Origin: Methylobacterium marchantiae
Lineage (GTDB): Bacteria; Pseudomonadota; Alphaproteobacteria; Rhizobiales; Beijerinckiaceae
Reading direction: 5' to 3'
Length of the DNA stretch: 64,000 bases
Assembly (NCBI RefSeq): GCF_022179405.1
Contig: NZ_BPQT01000037.1
Span: 154,206 to 218,205 of the forward strand
Positions 55,945-63,535 of this stretch are shown one piece after another; the stretch's first letter is position 1, and each line of letters opens with the position of its first letter. The notes below the pieces were generated by a model that saw nothing but the letters and a program-made list of their open reading frames with translations, made no database searches and was not told where the DNA came from. The translations under genes were made by a program, and so were the position numbers.

Positions 55945-57021
55945 TCAGGCAGGCCGAATTCCTGGTTTTGCATTGGCCTCGAAGGTGAACTTGATCCCTG
56001 CCGCTTCCAGAACCTGCCGAACGGCCAGGATCGTGTCGGGCCGGGCCTGGGTCGTCGTGGCCTCCGCTTCCAGACGGCGAACGGTCGATACCGAGATACC
56101 GGCCCGACGGCCAAGTTCCTCCGCAGAAAGGCCCGTCATGCCGCGCGCGCCACGAATCTGCTCGACCGTGATGTCTTGCGCGGCGGCTGCGCCGGCAACC
56201 TTGGCCGGAGTGGAGGAAAGGCGATGCCGGTCGGAAAGGTCGAGACAGATGCCGATCCATTCTCGGACGGACCCGTCCCGGTTCAGGATCGGAATGCCGC
56301 GGGCGTTGTACCAACGGTAGGCGCCATCCGAAAGGAGCAGGCGGTAATCGGTATTGTAGGGCTCACGGTGACTCACTGCGAACTGCCAAGCCGAGGCGGT
56401 CCGTTCGCGATCGTCGGGATGGATCGCTTGGAGCCAGCCGTCTCCCTGGACTTCGGCTTGGCTCTGGCCGGTCAACATCCGCCATTGAGGCATGTCCTGC
56501 ACGCGACCATCGGGACTGACGGTCCAGACCACCGCGGCCGTCGCCTCGATCAAGGCCTTGAAGCGGTCGTGACCCTGCTCGACCGACATCTCAACCTCGT
56601 ACCGATGTGTCACGTCCTTGACCATTCCGATGGCAAGCTTGGGCCGGCCGTCGGGGCCGACGAGCACCTCGACACGGTGTGAGACCCAACGCTGAGTCTG
56701 ATCCGGTCGAATGATCCGGAATTCCCGCTGCATCGGCTGACCGGTACGCAACAGCGGCAGAAGATCGACGTGTCGAGCGCGGTCTTCGGGATGCATCATC
56801 TCCTTGGCAAAACCGAAGGTCAGCGCAATGGACGGATCGAGGCCGAAAACCCGATAGAGGCCGATCGATCCCTCGATCACCTCACCGTCCAGATCGCCCG
56901 ACCAGAAGCCGATATCGATGGAATTCTCGACGAGCCTCAGAAAGTGACGTGAAGAAAATCCGCCCTTCGCCTTGTCTGTCGTGGCTGCCCAGGAAGGGCG
57001 CATGAGGGACCGTGCAGGCAT
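55945..57021 (-). CDS. PAS-PAS sensor with C-terminal XRE helix-turn-helix
   Basis: A 358-residue soluble protein. PAS domain 1 covers about residues 20-130 (NSIDIGFWSGDLDGEVIEGSIG... MVKDVTHRYE) and PAS domain 2 about 145-260 (FKALIEATAAVVWTVSPDGRV... WIGICLDLSDRH). The C-terminal part, about 280-345, is an XRE-type HTH (ITVEQIRGARGMTGLSAEELGRRAGISVSTVRRLE). PAS domains normally sit on kinases or cyclases, so a direct PAS-to-XRE regulator is less usual. ATG 57021 follows aaggattcacgct. It is divergent from the HD-GYP gene and two dyads lie between them. Confidence 0.88.
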   Translation of the reverse strand: MPARSLMRPSWAATTDKAKGGFSSRHFLRLVENSIDIGFWSGDLDGEVIEGSIGLYRVFGLDPSIALTFGFAKEMMHPEDRARHVDLLPLLRTGQPMQREFRIIRPDQTQRWVSHRVEVLVGPDGRPKLAIGMVKDVTHRYEVEMSVEQGHDRFKALIEATAAVVWTVSPDGRVQDMPQWRMLTGQSQAEVQGDGWLQAIHPDDRERTASAWQFAVSHREPYNTDYRLLLSDGAYRWYNARGIPILNRDGSVREWIGICLDLSDRHRLSSTPAKVAGAAAAQDITVEQIRGARGMTGLSAEELGRRAGISVSTVRRLEAEATTTQARPDTILAVRQVLEAAGIKFTFEANAKPGIRPA

Positions 57022-57076
57022 AGCGTGAATCCTTCGCCACAAGGGGCTACGCCCGTGACCGGTTTCTCATCAGAAA

Positions 57077-57115
57077 TATGTGGATTTTCGCAAAGAAGCT
57101 TTTTCATACCACATA
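57077..57115. promoter_or_regulatory. inverted repeat in the divergent promoter
   Basis: tatgtgg (57077-57083) and ccacata (57109-57115) form a 7-bp dyad spaced by 25 bases in the 176-base AT-rich gap between the XRE-type regulator and the HD-GYP gene. It could be a distant-half-site operator. Confidence 0.4.
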
Positions 57116-57119
57116 AGAA

Positions 57120-57140
57120 CTCAAATTTTCGAGATTTGAG
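57120..57140. promoter_or_regulatory. compact dyad, candidate operator
   Basis: ctcaaat (57120-57126) and atttgag (57134-57140) form a 7-bp inverted repeat with a 7-base centre, in the same divergent gap and 57 bases before the HD-GYP start. The size fits an XRE-type dimer; autoregulation by the adjacent PAS-XRE protein is an inference. Confidence 0.45.
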
Positions 57141-57197
57141 TCAGTTTTCACTTTGGCGTCTTAACTATCGATCAGCAGATGCAGGGTATCGTATTTA

Positions 57198-58358
57198 ATG
57201 CCGGCTGCGTTTTCCGAGCATGTGAATTTTCCAAAACATCATCAAATCCATACCGCGCAGGATTACGCAATGGGTCAAGTATTTGCATTGTCGCGATCAA
57301 CGCTTTTTCTGACGGATGACTTTTTACGAGGAATCAAAATCATCAAGAACATGAACGCGATCGATATTTGTAACGTCGTCGATGTGCTAGATCCAGATCA
57401 GAGCAGCCGCCGACCCGAAATGACGAAAATTCGGGCGATCGTCAGCGATGTTTCATTCATAAGTTCTTCCACCATTGGCGCTCTCCGTAAGCATCTCGAT
57501 CGTTTTCAAGACAATCGGCCGCCATTCTTCTGCTTGCTCCATGACAGTAACGCTCGGAGCAGGGCCCAAGCTCAAGCTCTCGGAGCGTTCCAAACCCTGC
57601 CGGCGAGCCGCGCCGCCCAACTGCTTCCGACGGCATTGTCGATGGTAGGTGTTGCGATTGCCCACCAACCCGACAGCATATCGATCGACAGAAAGGTTGC
57701 GCTGGCAAACGCAGCTCTCATCCGCCTCTTTCATATAGCGGGCGCCGGCGGGGGCGTTACGCTACAGGCCCTCGCAACCGCGGGTGAACTCGTCGAGACC
57801 GCGTTGAGCAGCAGCAACATCCGCGGGTGGTTGGATGTCGTATGGCAATTCGATAACGCCACTCACCAGCACTGCCTTCTCGTTGCGGGTTTGGTCACCG
57901 CCTTCGGACGGCAACTCGGTATGAGCCGAGCCGACTGTCAGCTTCTCACGCATGCCGCGCTTCTCCACGACGTCGGAAAATCGCGAATCCCGATCGCTAT
58001 TCTGAACAAGCCAGGAAAGCTCGACACCATAGAAACCGCGATCATGCATGAGCATCCCACGCTCGGTCATGCGATGCTCATGGGCCAAGGTTTCTCCGAG
58101 GATATTCTCACCGTCGTGCGCTCGCATCACGAGTACCTCGATGGCTCCGGCTACCCGGATGGTCTGACCGGCACGGACATTCCGGATCTCGTTCGTCTCG
58201 TTACCATCTGCGATATCTTCGGCGCGTTGATCGAACGCCGCTCCTACAAGGAACCGATGTCGGGCGTGAAGGCGTATGCGATCCTCGAAAGCATGACCGG
58301 CAAGTTGGACATGGACCTCGTCCATGCCTTCCGACCGCTCGCGGAACTCGCGAGCTGA
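57198..58358 (+). CDS. HD-GYP domain cyclic-di-GMP phosphodiesterase
   Basis: A 386-residue protein. The C-terminal half is an HD-GYP domain: LLHDVGK with His257 and Asp258, MHEHPTLGH, then SHHEYLDGSGYPDGL with the GYP at residues 318-320, so the enzyme should cut c-di-GMP. The N-terminal 160 residues contain VVDVLDPDQ, IVSDVSFISSSTIGALRKHL and RSRAQAQALGA, which looks like a degenerate receiver domain without a proper phospho-Asp pattern. No membrane span is visible. It is divergent from a PAS-XRE regulator and 200 bases before the oxidase genes. Confidence 0.9.
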   Translation: MPAAFSEHVNFPKHHQIHTAQDYAMGQVFALSRSTLFLTDDFLRGIKIIKNMNAIDICNVVDVLDPDQSSRRPEMTKIRAIVSDVSFISSSTIGALRKHLDRFQDNRPPFFCLLHDSNARSRAQAQALGAFQTLPASRAAQLLPTALSMVGVAIAHQPDSISIDRKVALANAALIRLFHIAGAGGGVTLQALATAGELVETALSSSNIRGWLDVVWQFDNATHQHCLLVAGLVTAFGRQLGMSRADCQLLTHAALLHDVGKSRIPIAILNKPGKLDTIETAIMHEHPTLGHAMLMGQGFSEDILTVVRSHHEYLDGSGYPDGLTGTDIPDLVRLVTICDIFGALIERRSYKEPMSGVKAYAILESMTGKLDMDLVHAFRPLAELAS

Positions 58359-58444
58359 CGGCATCCGACGACGGCTTCCGCGAAATGTCTCCGGCACATT
58401 GCAGGGCCGATCCCATCCCATTCCGTTCGATTGCCGATCACTGA

Positions 58445-58458
58445 TTGATCTGGCGAAC
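58445..58458. promoter_or_regulatory. weak FNR-like box
   Basis: ttgatctggcgaac has the left half-site TTGAT but a poor right half. It lies 17 bases from the better box at 58475 and may be a secondary site or chance. Confidence 0.3.
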
Positions 58459-58474
58459 GCGACACGGACCGTCC

Positions 58475-58488
58475 TTGATCCAGCGCAA
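58475..58488. promoter_or_regulatory. FNR/FixK-type box upstream of cioA
   Basis: ttgatccagcgcaa matches TTGAT-N4-ATCAA at 8 of 10 positions and lies 74 bases before the cioA start, a sensible activator distance. Such boxes drive low-oxygen genes in Alphaproteobacteria. Confidence 0.6.
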
Positions 58489-58562
58489 AGCCGGCGCCCG
58501 ACGATTGGATCAAGGTCGAGTGACCCGATCCGAAACCTTCACCCGGACGTCCGGAGATCCCG

Positions 58563-60005
58563 ATGCCAGCCTTCACCCTGCCGAGCGCGGTCGACCTCGC
58601 GCGAACGCAATTCGCCCTGACGGTCGTCTGGCACTTTCTTTTTCCAGCCTTCACCATCGGTCTGGCGAGCTTCCTCGCCGTTCTGGAGTGGCGCTGGCTG
58701 GCGACCGGTAAGGCCGTCTATCTCGATACCTACCGCTACTGGCTCAAGGTCTTCGCCGTGGCCTTCGCCATGGGCGTCGTCTCGGGTCTGGTGATGAGCT
58801 ACCAGTTCGGCACCAACTGGTCGGTCTTCGCCGACCGGACCGCGCCGATTCTCGGACCGCTTCTCGGCTACGAGGTCCTCACCGCCTTCTTCCTCGAGGC
58901 CGGCTTCCTCGGTGTCATGCTGTTCGGTCTCGAGCGTGTCGGTCCGCGCCTCCATTTCCTGGCGACCTGCCTCGTCGCCTTCGGCACCCTGACCTCGGCC
59001 TTCTGGATCCTCTCCGCCAATTCCTGGATGCAGACGCCGACCGGCCACGTGCTGGGGCCGGACGGTCGCTTCGCTCCCGCCGACTGGTGGGCGATCGTGT
59101 TCAACCCCTCCTTTCCCTACCGCTTCGCCCATACGGTGACGGGCGCCTACCTGACCACCGCGATGATCGTCGGCGCGGTCGGAGCGTGGCACCTCCTGCG
59201 AGATCGGACCAATCCCCGCGCCCGGGTGATGTTCTCCATGGCGATGTGGATGGCCGCCATCGTCGCGCCGGCGCAGCTCGTCATCGGTGACATGCATGGC
59301 GCCAACACCTATGAGCACCAACCCGCCAAGGTCGCCGCCATGGAGGGACATTTCGAGACGCAGCGCCGGGCGCCCGCTTACCTGTCCGGCTGGCCGGATG
59401 CGGCAACCGGCGAGACACGCGGCGCCATCGGCATCCCGGGCCTCGCCAGCCTCTACCTGACCCATGATCTCGACGGCGAGGTGCGGGGGCTCAAGAGCCT
59501 GCCGCGCGAGACCTGGCCGACCAACCTGCCGCTGGTGTTCTGGTCATTCCGGGTCATGGTCGGCCTCGGTCTCCTGATGATCGCCCTCGGGCTCGGCTCC
59601 CTCTGGCTGCGCCAGCGCGGGCGGCTCTACGATACCGCGTGGTTTCATCGGTTCGCGGTCGCGATGGGGCCATCCGGGCTCGTCGCCGTCACCGCCGGTT
59701 GGACCGTGACCGAGACCGGTCGCCAGCCCTTCACCGTCTACGGCCTGCTGCGCACCGCCGACAGCGTCTCGCCCGTCGCGGCGCCCGCCGTCGCCGCCTC
59801 CCTCGCGGCCTTCGCTGTGGTCTACCTCGCCGTGTTCGGCGCGGGCATCTGGTACCTCCTGCACCTGTTCAACCAGGCGCCCCACGCCCACGAGCCGGGG
59901 CCGCCCACCGGCCAGCCGATCCGCACCGCCGGCATCACGCCGGCGCCCTCGCTCGACGCTCCGCGTCCCGGCGTCGGCCGTCCCGCCATCCAGCCCGCGG
60001 AGTAG
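58563..60005 (+). CDS. cioA: cyanide-insensitive bd-type ubiquinol oxidase, subunit I
   Basis: A 480-residue membrane protein with nine or so spans. It carries the haem ligand His24 in VVWHFLFPAFTIG, and GRQPFTVYGLLRTADSVSP, a bd-oxidase signature in the C-terminal half. The quinol loop is short, as in CIO-type rather than E. coli CydA enzymes. The oxidase passes electrons from quinol to oxygen, works at low oxygen or with cyanide, and does not pump protons. The next gene is 5 bases on. An FNR-like box lies upstream. Confidence 0.93.
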   Translation: MPAFTLPSAVDLARTQFALTVVWHFLFPAFTIGLASFLAVLEWRWLATGKAVYLDTYRYWLKVFAVAFAMGVVSGLVMSYQFGTNWSVFADRTAPILGPLLGYEVLTAFFLEAGFLGVMLFGLERVGPRLHFLATCLVAFGTLTSAFWILSANSWMQTPTGHVLGPDGRFAPADWWAIVFNPSFPYRFAHTVTGAYLTTAMIVGAVGAWHLLRDRTNPRARVMFSMAMWMAAIVAPAQLVIGDMHGANTYEHQPAKVAAMEGHFETQRRAPAYLSGWPDAATGETRGAIGIPGLASLYLTHDLDGEVRGLKSLPRETWPTNLPLVFWSFRVMVGLGLLMIALGLGSLWLRQRGRLYDTAWFHRFAVAMGPSGLVAVTAGWTVTETGRQPFTVYGLLRTADSVSPVAAPAVAASLAAFAVVYLAVFGAGIWYLLHLFNQAPHAHEPGPPTGQPIRTAGITPAPSLDAPRPGVGRPAIQPAE

Positions 60006-60010
60006 TGCCC

Positions 60011-61024
60011 ATGTCCCTCGACCTCACCCTCATCTGGGCGATCCTCATCGCCACGGCGGTCTTCCTCTACGTGGTCATGGACGGGTTCGACCTCGGCATC
60101 GGCATCCTGTTCCCGGCCCTCCCCGAGAAGGCCGACCGGGACGTCATGGTCAATACGGTGGCGCCGGTCTGGGACGGCAACGAGACCTGGCTGATCCTCG
60201 GCGGTGGCGGCCTGTTCGCGGTGTTTCCCCTCGCCTACGCCACCCTTCTGCCGGCGCTCTATATGCCGATCACCCTGATGCTCCTCGCCCTCGTCTTCCG
60301 CGGCGTCGCCTTTGAGATGCGGTTCAGGGCAGCCTCAGCTCCGGCTCAGACGGCGTGGGACGCCGCCTTCGCCCTCGGCAGCTACGGAGCGGCGTTCTGC
60401 CAGGGGATCTGCCTCGGGGCACTCGTCCAGGGAATCCGTGTCGAGGGCCGCGCCTATGCCGGCGGCTGGTGGGACTGGCTGACGCCGTTCTCCCTTCTGA
60501 CCGGCCTCGCCCTCGTGGCGGGCTACGCCCTCCTCGGGGCCTGCTGGCTGATTTGGAAGACGGAAGGGGTGCTGCAGCTGCGGGCCTTCCGGCTCGCGCG
60601 AGCGCTCGGGTTCGCGACGCTATTCGCCATCGCGGCCGTGTCGATCGCCATGCCGTTCCTCAGCCCGGCCTTCCGCGGCCGCTGGCTGACCTGGCCGGCC
60701 ATGGCCCTGGCCGCGCCCGTGCCGTTCCTCGTTGCGGCCCTGGGGTGGCGGTTCCTGGCGGCCCTCAACCGGAGGGAGGAGGTCGCTCCCTTCCTGTGCG
60801 GCCTCGGCCTCTTCCTGTTGTCCTATATCGGGCTCGGCATCAGCCTGTTCCCGATGATCGTGCCGCCGACGGTGACGATATGGGATGCCGCCACCCATCC
60901 GAGCAGCCAGCTCTTCCTGCTCGTGGGCACGGTGGTGCTGCTGCCGATGGTGCTGGCCTATACCGCCTACGTCTACTGGCTGTTTCGCGGCAAGGTCACC
61001 GCCGGCGCGCCCGGCTACCATTGA
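60011..61024 (+). CDS. cioB: cyanide-insensitive bd-type ubiquinol oxidase, subunit II
   Basis: The 337-residue membrane protein has the CydB/CioB opening: IWAILIATAVFLYVVMDGFDLGIGILFP, then VAPVWDGNETWLILGGGGLFAVFP and GVAFEMRFRA, all conserved. About eight spans. It pairs with subunit I in the oxidase. The start ATG lies 5 bases after the cioA stop, so they are one operon, and the DUF2474 gene begins 11 bases after its own stop. Confidence 0.95.
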   Translation: MSLDLTLIWAILIATAVFLYVVMDGFDLGIGILFPALPEKADRDVMVNTVAPVWDGNETWLILGGGGLFAVFPLAYATLLPALYMPITLMLLALVFRGVAFEMRFRAASAPAQTAWDAAFALGSYGAAFCQGICLGALVQGIRVEGRAYAGGWWDWLTPFSLLTGLALVAGYALLGACWLIWKTEGVLQLRAFRLARALGFATLFAIAAVSIAMPFLSPAFRGRWLTWPAMALAAPVPFLVAALGWRFLAALNRREEVAPFLCGLGLFLLSYIGLGISLFPMIVPPTVTIWDAATHPSSQLFLLVGTVVLLPMVLAYTAYVYWLFRGKVTAGAPGYH

Positions 61025-61035
61025 GGAGAGGCACC

Positions 61036-61152
61036 ATGGCCATCGCCCCTCCCATTCGCCGCCTCGCCTGGTTCGTGGCCCTCTGGGCCGGCGGTATCGC
61101 CAGCCTGACGGCGATCGCGCTCCCGCTCCGGTGGCTTCTCAAGACCGTCTGA
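61036..61152 (+). CDS. DUF2474 family small membrane protein (CydX-like)
   Basis: A 38-residue single-span protein (MAIAPPIRRLAWFVALWAGG, then IASLTAIALPLRWLLKTV). Its size, basic N-terminus, single hydrophobic helix and position right after cioB agree with DUF2474, a family linked to CIO-type oxidases in the way CydX is linked to CydAB. It probably stabilises the haem site. ATG 61036 has gaggagag 6-7 bases upstream. Short enough to be missed by standard gene finding. Confidence 0.85.
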   Translation: MAIAPPIRRLAWFVALWAGGIASLTAIALPLRWLLKTV

Positions 61153-61164
61153 AAATCCTTGGCC

Positions 61165-61178
61165 TTGATCCATCTCAA
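61165..61178. promoter_or_regulatory. FNR/FixK-type box upstream of the stress-protein operon
   Basis: ttgatccatctcaa matches TTGAT-N4-ATCAA at 9 of 10 positions. It lies 57 bases before the small membrane protein gene at 61235 and directly after the DUF2474 stop, so it most likely activates that gene and those after it. Confidence 0.7.
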
Positions 61179-61234
61179 AGCGCCCTCCGCAGGACCGGAG
61201 CATCCTCTTCTCGTCGCAACAACGGGAGACGATC

Positions 61235-61495
61235 ATGACCTCAGCGATCGGGACGACCGACCTCGCATCCTCCGGCCGAGTTGGGATGCCCAGGGGATCT
61301 CAGGCGCGAAAGCTTTCCTCCGTGAAGCCCGGCGATCCGGCAAATCCGCAACCGGTGCCTCCGGCCCTGGCTGGGGGCGTCCCCGGACGGATCGAGGACG
61401 GCTTCCACGGCGCGGATATCGGCAGCCTTCAGGCCCTCGCGCTTGCCGTCACCGCCTCGATCCTCCTCACCGGGCTACTCTGGGTGGTGCTCTGA
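61235..61495 (+). CDS. small single-span membrane protein, unknown
   Basis: An 86-residue product from ATG 61235, preceded by gggagacgatc. The first 60 residues are polar and Pro/Gly-rich (for example GDPANPQPVPPALAGGVPGR), and the last 20 form one hydrophobic helix ending at the terminus (ALALAVTASILLTGLLWVVL), a tail-anchored layout. No family is recognised. It lies directly after an FNR-like box and before the universal stress protein gene, so it may be induced at low oxygen. Confidence 0.65.
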   Translation: MTSAIGTTDLASSGRVGMPRGSQARKLSSVKPGDPANPQPVPPALAGGVPGRIEDGFHGADIGSLQALALAVTASILLTGLLWVVL

Positions 61496-61615
61496 AGCCG
61501 CGGCGCATTGCGCCCGACGGCCGCGGCCGATCCGATAGGCAATCGGATCATGTCCGCGGCCCTCTGCAATCACGACGATTCCATCGAGCCGGCAGACCGG
61601 CCAACGGAGGCGGAC

Positions 61616-62428
61616 ATGTCCTACGCCAGTATCCTGGTCTCCCTCGACACGGGTCCCGATACGCCCGACAGGGCTCGGCTCGCCGGCGGAGTGGCCCTGC
61701 GGTTCGAGGCCACGCTGACCGGGGTCGCGGCCCGAAGGATTCCGTCACCGGTCGCGGTCAACGACATCCAGGAAGCCGAGTCCCTCTTCGCTGAAGAAAA
61801 AGCCAAGCTGGAGGAGGAGTTGTCGTGCGTCAGGGCAGTCTTCGAGAGGAGCGTCGGAGAAGCACGTGTCGACTGGCGCTCGGATATGGTCGCTCCAGTT
61901 CCGTTTCTCGTCGAGCAAGCGCGTGGTGCCGATCTCGTGATCGTGGGGCGCCGCGGTATCGACGACGAGGATCCGGGAGACATGGGCGTCCTGCCCGGTC
62001 CGGTGCTGATGGAGGCTGGGCGACCCGTCCTCGTCGTCCCGCCCCGGATCGAGCAGATCCAGGCCGCGCGTATCGTCATCGCCTGGAAGGATACGCCCGA
62101 GGCGCGCCGCGCCATATCGGGAGCGCTTCCCTTCATCAAACGGGCCGATCAGGTGTATGTGGTCACGGCCGGCGACGATGCCCGTTTCGAGGGGGCGGAG
62201 GACGTCGCCACTCACCTCGCCCGGCATGGCGCCCACGTCACGACCCATTTGCTGGCAAGGTCGGATCTGGCTGCCGCCGATGAGATCCTGCGGTTCGCCG
62301 CACGACACGATGCCGATCTCGTCGTCATGGGTGCCTATGACCATTCGCGGCTGCGGGAATGGCTGTTCGGCGGGGCAACCCGCGAGATCCTGCGGACGAC
62401 GCCGGTCTGCTGCCTGATGAGCCATTGA
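61616..62428 (+). CDS. tandem universal stress protein (UspA family)
   Basis: A 270-residue protein with two Usp domains. The first begins SYASILVSLDTGPDTPDRARLA, the second near residue 150 with IVIAWKDTPEARRAI; the ATP-binding loop of the second reads VVMGAYDHSRLREWLFGGATREIL, close to the G-x2-G-x9-G-S/T pattern, while the first has VIVGRRG... MGVLPGPVLMEAGRPVLVVP. Tandem Usp proteins are often part of FNR regulons. ATG 61616 is preceded by acggaggcgg. The cytochrome gene starts within its stop codon (TGATG). Confidence 0.9.
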   Translation: MSYASILVSLDTGPDTPDRARLAGGVALRFEATLTGVAARRIPSPVAVNDIQEAESLFAEEKAKLEEELSCVRAVFERSVGEARVDWRSDMVAPVPFLVEQARGADLVIVGRRGIDDEDPGDMGVLPGPVLMEAGRPVLVVPPRIEQIQAARIVIAWKDTPEARRAISGALPFIKRADQVYVVTAGDDARFEGAEDVATHLARHGAHVTTHLLARSDLAAADEILRFAARHDADLVVMGAYDHSRLREWLFGGATREILRTTPVCCLMSH

Positions 62429-62760
62429 TGCGCCGGTTCACCGCTCTCGCGCTGGCGCTCATGGTCACCGGCCTAGATGCTCATGCGGAGGAGCCGCGCG
62501 TCCTGGACGCACACGAGAAGCGCGGCGAGGTCATCGCGCGGACCAATTGCGTCCGTTGCCACGCGATCGGGCGCGCCGGTCCCAGCGCCCTGGCGGAGGC
62601 ACCGCCGTTTCGCATGCTTCACCGGCGCTACCCCGTCGAGGATCTCGGGGAGGCGCTGGCCGAAGGCATCACGACCGGGCATCCGACCATGCCGGAGTTT
62701 CGTCTCGATCCCGACGAAGCGGACAACCTGATTGCCTACCTCAAGACGCTGGAGCGGTAG
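62428..62760 (+). CDS. monohaem c-type cytochrome
   Basis: A 110-residue secreted protein with a signal peptide (RRFTALALALMVTGLDAHA) and a haem-binding C-x-x-C-H motif in RTNCVRCHAIGRAG. The axial Met is likely in HPTMPEFRLDPDEADNLIAYLKTL, a class I small cytochrome pattern. It may carry electrons to an oxidase or another reductase. Start ATG overlaps the Usp stop (TGATG), so both are coupled. Confidence 0.9.
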   Translation: MRRFTALALALMVTGLDAHAEEPRVLDAHEKRGEVIARTNCVRCHAIGRAGPSALAEAPPFRMLHRRYPVEDLGEALAEGITTGHPTMPEFRLDPDEADNLIAYLKTLER

Positions 62761-62778
62761 GCCGCGCGACGCGGATCG

Positions 62779-63519
62779 TCAGCTGGCGGCGAGGCGCTCC
62801 AGCCGGGCTGGATCGATGAGTCGTACGCCACCCGGCACCACGAGGATCGTCCTCTCGCGGTCGAGGCGCGTGATGATCCGGCTGACCGTCTCGATCGTCA
62901 GGCCGAGATGATCGGCGATGTCCTGCCGCCCCATCGGAAGTTCGAGGGTCACCGAAGCGTGTCCGATCCGAGCATAGCGCTCGCGTAGACCGATGAGAAA
63001 GATGGCCACCTTCTCCTCGGCCGTACGCCGGCTGAGGAGGGTCATCTGGTCCTGCGCAAGTCTGAGTTCGTAGCCGGCGCGCTCGTGCAAGCGTTCGAGG
63101 AGACTGGGCCGTTCCGCCACCAGGGCCCTGAACGCTGCGCGCTCGAACCGGCACAGCCTGACCGGCGACAGCGCCTCGGCCGTCACGGTGAACCGCTCCG
63201 CCAGGGCCAGGCCGAGGAAATCGCCGATGAGCGCGAAGCCCATGACGTGGCGACGCCCGTCGGGCAGGAGCCGGAAGAGGCGCAGCGTGCCTTCGGTGAT
63301 GTTGTAGACGGCTCCCGCCTCCTCGCCCTGGGCAAACAGGGCCTGCCGCGGCGCCAGCTCGACCGCCTGGCTGATGGCTTCGAGACCATCGAGTTCGTCG
63401 ATTGTCAGCGCCGCACAGACGCTGATCAGACGCACTTTGCAATCGACGCAGCCGCCGGTGGAGCGCCCGTGATGGCAGCCGTCATCGTGAGCAGCGGGGT
63501 GTCCCGTCGGGCTCAGCAT
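62779..63519 (-). CDS. FNR-type transcriptional regulator (Crp/Fnr family)
   Basis: A 246-residue regulator with a cyclic-nucleotide-type domain and a C-terminal HTH. The N-terminus is Cys-rich (DDGCHH, then GGCVDCKVRLISVC), giving Cys15, Cys24, Cys27 and Cys35, and an internal Cys123 lies in RLCRFERAAF. Three N-terminal Cys plus the central one are what FNR uses for its oxygen-labile 4Fe-4S cluster. The HTH contains MGRQDIADHLGLTIETVSRIITRL, with the E-T-V-S-R recognition helix specific for TTGAT-N4-ATCAA. Its genes, convergent here, have matching boxes. Gene symbols fnr, fnrN and fixK are all possible for this type. Confidence 0.92.
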   Translation of the reverse strand: MLSPTGHPAAHDDGCHHGRSTGGCVDCKVRLISVCAALTIDELDGLEAISQAVELAPRQALFAQGEEAGAVYNITEGTLRLFRLLPDGRRHVMGFALIGDFLGLALAERFTVTAEALSPVRLCRFERAAFRALVAERPSLLERLHERAGYELRLAQDQMTLLSRRTAEEKVAIFLIGLRERYARIGHASVTLELPMGRQDIADHLGLTIETVSRIITRLDRERTILVVPGGVRLIDPARLERLAAS

Positions 63520-63535
63520 CTCTGAAGCCTCCGCA

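Noticed and set aside
58501-58520. Second FNR-like box (attggatcaagg) before cioA
   Set aside because: Only one half-site is acceptable and the spacing is wrong.
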